From Chryseobacterium joostei (GTDB lineage: Bacteria; Bacteroidota; Bacteroidia; Flavobacteriales; Weeksellaceae), in NCBI RefSeq assembly GCF_003815775.1, contig NZ_CP033926.1:1302001-1366000 (forward strand): a stretch of 64,000 bases of DNA. Reading direction: 5' to 3'. Under the pieces are notes generated by a model. That model had not been told where the DNA came from. It saw nothing but the letters and a program-made list of their open reading frames with translations, and ran no database searches. A program made the translations under genes and the position numbers. Below, in pieces: positions 58,262 to 64,000 of the stretch; positions within the stretch are counted from its first letter, which is position 1, and every line of letters starts with the position of its first letter.

Positions 58262-58590
58262 AACTATGTCAGCTATATTCAATTTCGCAACTATTCCATT
58301 AAAATACAGATATTTAAATATAATTTCGAAGATTAATTAAAAAGTAAATTAATCAATATCCTTTTAATTTATGCATTTTAGTATTATAAATTCGTTAGTT
58401 ACCCCATCTATCAATCCATTTTCTTGTATTTTATCATTTTATACTCATAAAAAATAAGACAAAAAGATCTGAGAATGTCAGATTTATTAACTGAATTACT
58501 TAGAAGTGGGCACTGAAGGCAATTCTATCAATTTACGGATTCCCGTAAAATAATAATAAAAATTAATGTAACTTTATTACTTTAGATAGT
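58262..58590. other. Intergenic region upstream of the DUF3800 operon, 329 bp
   Basis: AT-rich, without a gene. It holds the TTACGG...CCGTAA repeat at 58533-58548. The TAACTTTA near 58569-58576 is a possible -7 element. Confidence 0.55.
58533..58548. promoter_or_regulatory. Inverted repeat TTACGG-N3-CCCGTAA, second copy
   Basis: TTACGG ATT CCCGTAA, extended by one base pair on each side. It matches the site at 4731-4746 in all half-site positions and spacing. It lies 43 bases before the start of the DUF3800 gene, where a repressor could block transcription. Confidence 0.45.
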
Positions 58591-59733
58591 ATGAAACAAG
58601 TAATTGCATTCGCCGACGAATTCGGAAATAATTCATTCAAATTTTCAACGGAAAGTACTCACTTTATCATTGCTAGTATTATCGTCAATTATGAAGATCT
58701 AGAAGAATTTTACTTTGATGTTGAAAAAATTCGATCAAAATATTTTCAGACAGGAGAAATCAAATCCTCAAAAGTAAAAGACAATCACAAAAGGAGGATG
58801 CTAATTTTAAATGAGTTGGCAAAACTCAAGTTTAATATTTACTCAGTCGTTGTTGATAAAACGAAATTGTATGGGGAAGGTTTTAAATACAAAAAATCTT
58901 TTTACAAATATCTAAATGGCATCTTGTATAAAGAGTTATACAAAACATTTCCAAAGCTTGAACTGAAAGTAGACGAACATGGAGGTAATGAATTCATGCT
59001 TGAATTTAAACAGTATGTGCAACAGAACCATATTCGTACGCTATTTGAAGGCTCCGAATTTTTTGTCAATAAAAGCGATAAAGAGCTAGGAGTACAAATC
59101 GCTGATTTTGTTGCCGGAACTTTAGGGTATATTTTTGATGAACATAAAAAAAGTGACTATTCCCAACAGTTTTTAAAAGCATTATCAGGAAAAATCATAA
59201 GCATTAACCACTTTCCTAAAATTTATAAGCTTAACGAGTACAATGAATCTAAGGTTGATGAGTTTTATAACCAAGCTATTACCGATCTAAGTTTAAGAAG
59301 TATCTTTGATTATCTTGATACAACTTCTTCAGATACTCAACAAAAGCAGGATTCAATAAATTTCTTGAAAGTTTTAGTGAGATATCACGAATCCAATCAT
59401 TATAAAAATTATACTACCGGACAAGAGTTCATTGAACATCTCAACGTGAACCGAGATTCCAAACTTAGCAAAGAACAATTTGTAAATATGGTTGGAGGTT
59501 TGAGAGATAAAGGCATTCTTATTGGAAGCAGCCGAGAAGGCTACAAAATTCCCACTAATCATGATGAAATTAAAAAATATGTTCAGCACGGAAACTCTAT
59601 TGTACTTCCACTTTTAAGAAGAATAAATGTATGTAGGGAAGCCATAATGTTAGCAACAAATAATTCATTAGACATTCTTGATGATGTAGAATTTGAAACT
59701 TTAAAACATATCATTGAAGAGCTAAGACCATAA
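58591..59733 (+). CDS. DUF3800-domain protein, 380 aa
   Basis: The RNase H-like triad is visible: Asp9-Glu10 in AFADEFGN, Asp128-Glu129 in KVDEHGG, and Asp172 in QIADFVAG. The last ~150 residues add a helical/winged-helix-like part (EFIEHLNVNRDSKLSKEQFV...GGLRDKGILIGSSREGYKIP), which may bind DNA or a partner. It is the first gene of an operon with three more genes. Predicted metal-dependent nuclease; target unknown. Confidence 0.82.
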   Translation: MKQVIAFADEFGNNSFKFSTESTHFIIASIIVNYEDLEEFYFDVEKIRSKYFQTGEIKSSKVKDNHKRRMLILNELAKLKFNIYSVVVDKTKLYGEGFKYKKSFYKYLNGILYKELYKTFPKLELKVDEHGGNEFMLEFKQYVQQNHIRTLFEGSEFFVNKSDKELGVQIADFVAGTLGYIFDEHKKSDYSQQFLKALSGKIISINHFPKIYKLNEYNESKVDEFYNQAITDLSLRSIFDYLDTTSSDTQQKQDSINFLKVLVRYHESNHYKNYTTGQEFIEHLNVNRDSKLSKEQFVNMVGGLRDKGILIGSSREGYKIPTNHDEIKKYVQHGNSIVLPLLRRINVCREAIMLATNNSLDILDDVEFETLKHIIEELRP

Positions 59734-59745
59734 AAAGACTAAACC

Positions 59746-60540
59746 ATGAATGAACATCAAAAAAAGCTTTTAATTTCATTATTAATAAAAAAGGAAGAAG
59801 AAACTAGAATAGAGCACCCGTATGACATTCTAATTCATTCAGTTTTAAATACAATAGACTTTGAAGATTTAGTAAATTATCACATTGAAAATGAATACAC
59901 CGAATTTAAATCTTCAATCTTTAGCAACATTGAAAAAAGAGCTACTACATTCAACGAACATGAGAAAATGTATAATAGCCTAAAAGAACTTTTAAAAGCT
60001 GATGTTTCATATCATAAATCTACAAGAATCAGAATAATATTAGAATTGCTACTACCACAGTTAGCTGAAGATTACAAAACAGATTTTTTTAATACATTTT
60101 TTTATTCAAAATATACATATGACAACAAGGCTGCACTCCGATATATAAGTTTTGCAGAAACCGACGTAACAGAGATGTTAGTAGATCATTTTTTTGTCTC
60201 TGGGGATAAGAGCTATTTAAATGTATTGCTTAAACAAGAAAATGCTCATTTACTTGCATCAAATGCAGAAGATCTATGGTTCATGGATCTGAGTCCTTAT
60301 TTTAAGAAAAGACTCATTGAAATATGTGCATTTCAAGATTTAGAAAAATTTAAATTTCTAAGGGATATTGATTACGAATTTTATATTTTATTATTGCTTA
60401 TAAGAAATGAAATAAAACCTAACAAAATTATGTCGGAGCTTGAGAAAATGCCCGAAGAAAAACAGCATTTTGCTTTATTGAATTTCAGTAAATGGATTGA
60501 TTTTTCTTATGTTGAGAAGAAAGTAAAAAAATATCTTTAA
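59746..60540 (+). CDS. Unknown helical protein, 264 aa
   Basis: I do not recognise it. It is almost wholly helical, acidic, without membrane span or catalytic motif (MNEHQKKLLISLLIKKEEE ... VEKKVKKYL). It starts 12 bases after the DUF3800 stop and ends 9 bases before the next gene, so it is clearly part of the operon. It may be a scaffold or inhibitor of the nucleases around it. Confidence 0.75.
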   Translation: MNEHQKKLLISLLIKKEEETRIEHPYDILIHSVLNTIDFEDLVNYHIENEYTEFKSSIFSNIEKRATTFNEHEKMYNSLKELLKADVSYHKSTRIRIILELLLPQLAEDYKTDFFNTFFYSKYTYDNKAALRYISFAETDVTEMLVDHFFVSGDKSYLNVLLKQENAHLLASNAEDLWFMDLSPYFKKRLIEICAFQDLEKFKFLRDIDYEFYILLLLIRNEIKPNKIMSELEKMPEEKQHFALLNFSKWIDFSYVEKKVKKYL

Positions 60541-60549
60541 ACAAAATAT

Positions 60550-61011
60550 ATGGAAAAAACAATTAGAAACGCAGACAATAATTATAATACCAATCTCTCT
60601 TCTGAATATCTTATCATGAGCATTCTTTGCAGAACGGGTAAAGATGCATATCTTTCTTTTGGCAATAAAAAAGGGGTTGATATAATCGTCAAAACTAAGT
60701 TAGGAGCAATATGTATTGTTGAGGTTAAAGGTGTCAATAAACGCAATGACTGGCTTATTACAAATTCCGGTACATTTACTACAGCTCCCAATTTAATTTA
60801 TGCCTTGGTTTGCTTTAATGGTAAGATTGATGACTTAGAATCTACTCCTGATTTTTGGTTTATCCCTTCGGTAAAGTTGGCTGAAAATACAGAACATAAA
60901 ATTGCTAAAAACGAGAAAACTGTTTATATTTCAAATAAATATGTCAGAGAAAATTACAACGAATACAAAAACTCTATTAAGTATTTAGAAGAATATCTGA
61001 ATGCATTTTAA
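60550..61011 (+). CDS. Small PD-(D/E)XK-like protein, 153 aa
   Basis: The core is GVDIIVKTKLGAICIVEVKG near 38-57: Asp40 then Glu55-Val-Lys57, the classic D...ExK spacing of the restriction-endonuclease fold. A helix carrying SSEYLIMSILCRTG lies before it. At 153 residues it is one domain only. It resembles small nucleases associated with mobile or defence genes. It lies 21 bases before the helicase gene. Confidence 0.7.
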   Translation: MEKTIRNADNNYNTNLSSEYLIMSILCRTGKDAYLSFGNKKGVDIIVKTKLGAICIVEVKGVNKRNDWLITNSGTFTTAPNLIYALVCFNGKIDDLESTPDFWFIPSVKLAENTEHKIAKNEKTVYISNKYVRENYNEYKNSIKYLEEYLNAF

Positions 61012-61032
61012 ATTAATAATCACCAAATACAT

Positions 61033-64000
61033 ATGAACCAGGAACATCATAAATGGTTGACCTATTGGAAAAAAAATTTATCCGACTCCTTAAATACGGA
61101 TATTGACATTGATAAATCAGAATTTTTTGAAATCGAAAATTTTAAAATCGAAAATCAGTTTATTGGTGAAATTGAAAAAGTTAATGCACTAATAGACATT
61201 GAGGAAAAAAAGATCAATGATAAAAAAGGTATAAAAAGCAAAGAAAACGAAGAGTGGATTCATATTGAATATACTCCTGTACTTATAGCTCCATTTAAAC
61301 TTAAACCTCTTCCGGAACATTTAGTTCATCTCAAAGATAAAAAACCAAAATTCCCGTTTTGGTTTTCTGCAGTTCTTGATAGGAATGGTAAATTATCCAT
61401 TCCTGAAGAAACTTTTCCTCTATTTCAAAGAAAATATCTGGAGCCTTTAGCAGATGAAAAAAATGAGTTTATCTTTAGCAGTGTAGAAGATGTTGATCGT
61501 GCTACAACCTTGGGAAGAGAAAGCTATACCAGATATTCAGAATATATATCCAATATAGTTGATGTATTTGAAAAAGCTATTCATAAAAAACTAAATGAAT
61601 ATCATACAGAAGGATATGAGACATTGTATAATGGTCTGATTTTACTTCCTCAGGAAGATATTAATGCTGCGGAAGGTATTATCCAGCTATACGAAAAAAT
61701 TCTTAAAGTCAAAAAGATTCCACCTCTTTTAGAATCATTAATAACTTTAAAAAATAACAATCAAAAACTCCCTGTTTCTGTTAATGACCATATCAATTTT
61801 AACGAGCTTCATTTAGGACAAATGGGATTTGATTTCCCTATATCAATATCTCAGAGAAAAAGCTTGAATACTCTTTTGAGTACTAATGACAAAGTTTTTG
61901 CCGTAAATGGACCTCCAGGAACAGGAAAAACAACTTTACTTCAAAGTATTGTGGCCACCAAAGTTGTAGCAACTGCTTTAGAAGGGAAAAAAGCTCCTAT
62001 CATCCTTGCTTGTTCTACCAACAATCAAGCTGTCACAAATATAATTGATAGTTTTTCCCGCTCTAATACAAGAGAAGGAGAATTACAAGGCAGATGGCTT
62101 CCTGATGTTGATGGTTATGCTACTTATTTACCTTCTACTCTTAAAAGTGAAGAAGAGCTAAAAGGAACAAATTATAAAAAATTGAGTGGAAGCGGCATCT
62201 TTGGAAAAATTGAAAATCAAGAATATCTTAGCAGAGCTAAGGAATATTTTCTAGAAAAAAGTAAAACTTATTTTAATAAACCTGTTCTTACTCTTATCAA
62301 TACAGCACATAGCCTTCGAAACGAGATTATTCTTATTGAAGAAATCTTAAAAAAAGCAAGTGCATTATGGAAAGATTATTTGAAATCTGAAAAAGAATTT
62401 ACATCTGAATATTTATCTTCATCATCAGATCGCTATTATAAAGAGGGTATTTTAAATGAGTCTGTATTAATAACCGACATTCAGAATTTAATTTTAATTG
62501 AGCGACAAATAATTTCTTATTTTAAAGAAGAACCTTTTTTCAGAAAAATATTTTGTTTTTTGGGGTTTAAGTCAGCTTTAAAAAACAGAGCGAGTGAAGT
62601 TAAAATCATTCTTAGAGATTCTTTGATTGTAATTACTAATGATTTTGTTTTTAAAAAAGCAGAGATTCTGCATAAAATTGATTTTAAAATAAGCCTTGCT
62701 AAAAAAATAGTCGATGTCATAGAAAGATGGAAAGCTTGGAAAAAAGATAATCAAATAAATGGTAACCCACCATCTTCAGAAGAAGAATACTGGGATTTTG
62801 AGTTAACAAAGATTAGTGAGAAAATTCCAGCTAATTGTTTCTATGATGAATTGGATATATCACTGCGACATAAGGCATTTCAGTTGGCCTTACATTACTG
62901 GGAAGCCCGATATCTTATAGAACTAGAAAGCAGTCTCTATGAATCTAATTTTGATGGAAAAGGAGAAGACCCGATGATGATGAGATGGCAGAGACACGCG
63001 ATGCTTACTCCATGTTTTGTAAGTACGTTCTTTATGGCTCCGAAATTCTTTAGCTTTTATAAATTCTTTAAAAAAGCTGAAGATGGTAAGAACTTATATG
63101 ATACTCCCCCACTTTTAGATTTTATTGATCTGCTTATTGTTGACGAAGCCGGACAGGTTTCACCTGAAGTAGGAATTGCAACTTTTGCGTTGGCAAAACA
63201 AGCTGTTGTTGTGGGAGATGTTAAGCAAATCGAGCCTGTTTGGAATATTACAAATAAAATTGATATCGGAAATCTTAAAAAATGTCAGATTATTAAAGAT
63301 TATAATGATACTATCTATGAAAAGGAATTTGACCAAAAAGGGTTTCTTTCCTCTACAGGAAGTATTATGAAAATGGCTCAGAATGCTTCTGGATTTAAAG
63401 AGAAAGAACTTCATGAAAAGGGAGTTCTACTTACTGAGCACAGAAGATGTTATGATGAAATTATTAATTACTGTAATGTTTTAGCTTATGATGGTCAGTT
63501 GGTTCCACTAAGAGGAAAAGCTACATCAGATCTTCTTTTTGATCCAATGTACTGTATACATGTTGAAGGGCAATCGACAAAAAATAATAATGGAAGCAGA
63601 TTCAATCAAAATGAGGCAAAGGAAATTGTTGAATGGTTAACAAAAAACAGAATTTCGATTGAGAAAAAATATGGACAGATAGAAAAGGCTGTTGGAATTA
63701 TTACCCCGTTCACGGGACAAAAACACCTTTTAAAAAATACATTAAAAAATGCAGGATTTAAAGTTGATGATCTTAAAATAGGAACTGTTCATGCACTTCA
63801 GGGTGCAGAACGAGCTATCGTTTTATTTTCAATGGTATATGGTGATGAAGATAAAGGCACATTATTTTTCGACAGGGATAACAAACCTAATATGCTAAAT
63901 GTGGCAGTATCCAGAGCAAAAGATAATTTCATTGTTTTCGCCAATACCAAGATTCTTAATAAAAATGCAAAAACACCTTCCGGAGTGCTGGCCAATTTTT
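61033..64000 (+). CDS. DNA2/UPF1-like SF1 helicase (partial, C-terminus beyond right edge)
   Basis: From ATG at 61033 the frame stays open for 989 codons to the window edge. Motifs in order: NGPPGTGKTTLLQS near 295 (Walker A), LLIVDEAGQVSPE near 702 (motif II), VVGDVKQIEPVW (motif III), LTEHRRCYDEI (motif IV), GIITPFTGQK, GTVHALQGAERAIVL and NVAVSRAKDNFIVF (motif VI). The motifs are complete, so only the tail is missing. It is the last gene in the window of the DUF3800 operon. Likely an ATP-driven motor for the nucleases encoded just upstream. Confidence 0.88.
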   Translation, partial: MNQEHHKWLTYWKKNLSDSLNTDIDIDKSEFFEIENFKIENQFIGEIEKVNALIDIEEKKINDKKGIKSKENEEWIHIEYTPVLIAPFKLKPLPEHLVHLKDKKPKFPFWFSAVLDRNGKLSIPEETFPLFQRKYLEPLADEKNEFIFSSVEDVDRATTLGRESYTRYSEYISNIVDVFEKAIHKKLNEYHTEGYETLYNGLILLPQEDINAAEGIIQLYEKILKVKKIPPLLESLITLKNNNQKLPVSVNDHINFNELHLGQMGFDFPISISQRKSLNTLLSTNDKVFAVNGPPGTGKTTLLQSIVATKVVATALEGKKAPIILACSTNNQAVTNIIDSFSRSNTREGELQGRWLPDVDGYATYLPSTLKSEEELKGTNYKKLSGSGIFGKIENQEYLSRAKEYFLEKSKTYFNKPVLTLINTAHSLRNEIILIEEILKKASALWKDYLKSEKEFTSEYLSSSSDRYYKEGILNESVLITDIQNLILIERQIISYFKEEPFFRKIFCFLGFKSALKNRASEVKIILRDSLIVITNDFVFKKAEILHKIDFKISLAKKIVDVIERWKAWKKDNQINGNPPSSEEEYWDFELTKISEKIPANCFYDELDISLRHKAFQLALHYWEARYLIELESSLYESNFDGKGEDPMMMRWQRHAMLTPCFVSTFFMAPKFFSFYKFFKKAEDGKNLYDTPPLLDFIDLLIVDEAGQVSPEVGIATFALAKQAVVVGDVKQIEPVWNITNKIDIGNLKKCQIIKDYNDTIYEKEFDQKGFLSSTGSIMKMAQNASGFKEKELHEKGVLLTEHRRCYDEIINYCNVLAYDGQLVPLRGKATSDLLFDPMYCIHVEGQSTKNNNGSRFNQNEAKEIVEWLTKNRISIEKKYGQIEKAVGIITPFTGQKHLLKNTLKNAGFKVDDLKIGTVHALQGAERAIVLFSMVYGDEDKGTLFFDRDNKPNMLNVAVSRAKDNFIVFANTKILNKNAKTPSGVLANF

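Overview
The window is AT-rich DNA from a Bacteroidota genome, most likely a flavobacterium close to Chryseobacterium or Elizabethkingia. The evidence is a CTnDOT-family transfer operon (TraA/B/D/E/F/G/I/J/K/L/M/N with MobA/MobB, a coupling protein and RteC), a SusC/SusD pair, a DUF6520-type secreted peptide, starts without Shine-Dalgarno sequences, and promoter-like elements of the TTG / TAnnTTTG type. The genus is inferred; no rRNA or tRNA gene was seen. Nearly everything here is accessory: an integrative conjugative element (ICE) and two defence-type islands.

Layout. (1) 1-4503, minus strand: a large PD-(D/E)XK nuclease-like protein followed by a caspase-helicase fusion cut by the left window edge. 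(2) 4953-9397, plus strand: a three-gene operon of ABC-three-component type, with a small middle component, a Rad50-like ATPase with a zinc hook, and a protein with a C-terminal nuclease-like domain. (3) 9535-14205: a giant single protein joining a sacsin/Hsp90-type ATPase domain to an SF1 helicase. (4) 14506-19866, minus strand: a tight four-gene operon of UvrD-like helicase, unknown 681-aa protein, SAM-dependent methyltransferase-like protein and AlkB-type dioxygenase. I do not recognise this combination as a described system. (5) 20325-24420: a large serine recombinase, a small ORF, a YhcG/DUF1016 nuclease-like protein and a RadC/JAB protein, the usual cargo around mobile-element modules.

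(6) 24574-26331 encodes a membrane-anchored amidohydrolase. 26496-38753, minus strand, is the ICE transfer module. Its order from traA is ParA (TraA), DUF3408 (TraB), TraD, [inserted plus-strand cassette 34736-36954], TraE, TraF, TraG, TraI, TraJ, TraK, TraL, TraM, TraN, and a 38-aa membrane peptide before a terminator. The cassette is a SIR2-like protein plus a DUF3800-like RNase H-fold protein, sitting inside the transfer genes against their direction. 38781-39419 is a 0.64-kb non-coding stretch with a (TCAA) repeat tract and a long inverted repeat that is a good oriT candidate. MobA, MobB and the VirD4-type coupling protein follow on the plus strand, then RteC and a TPR/AraC-type regulator on the minus strand.

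(7) 46167-48430 encodes a small lipoprotein, a 55-aa peptide, a MauE-type redox membrane protein and a secreted four-cysteine DUF6520 peptide. Facing them on the minus strand are SusC, SusD and an S9 peptidase (55310-48460), behind a long structured leader. Together they look like a secreted peptide/peptide-uptake cluster carried by the ICE. (8) 55953-64000 is a second defence-like island: a small HTH regulator, a KAP-type P-loop NTPase, then an apparent operon of a DUF3800 protein, an unknown helical protein, a small PD-(D/E)XK protein and an SF1 helicase that runs off the right edge.

The strongest candidates for something undescribed are the AlkB-methyltransferase-helicase operon, the SIR2/DUF3800 cassette inside the tra operon, the nuclease plus caspase-helicase pair, and the 58.6-64 kb four-gene operon. 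A shared inverted repeat, TTACGG-N3-CCCGTAA, lies upstream of two of the defence-type operons.
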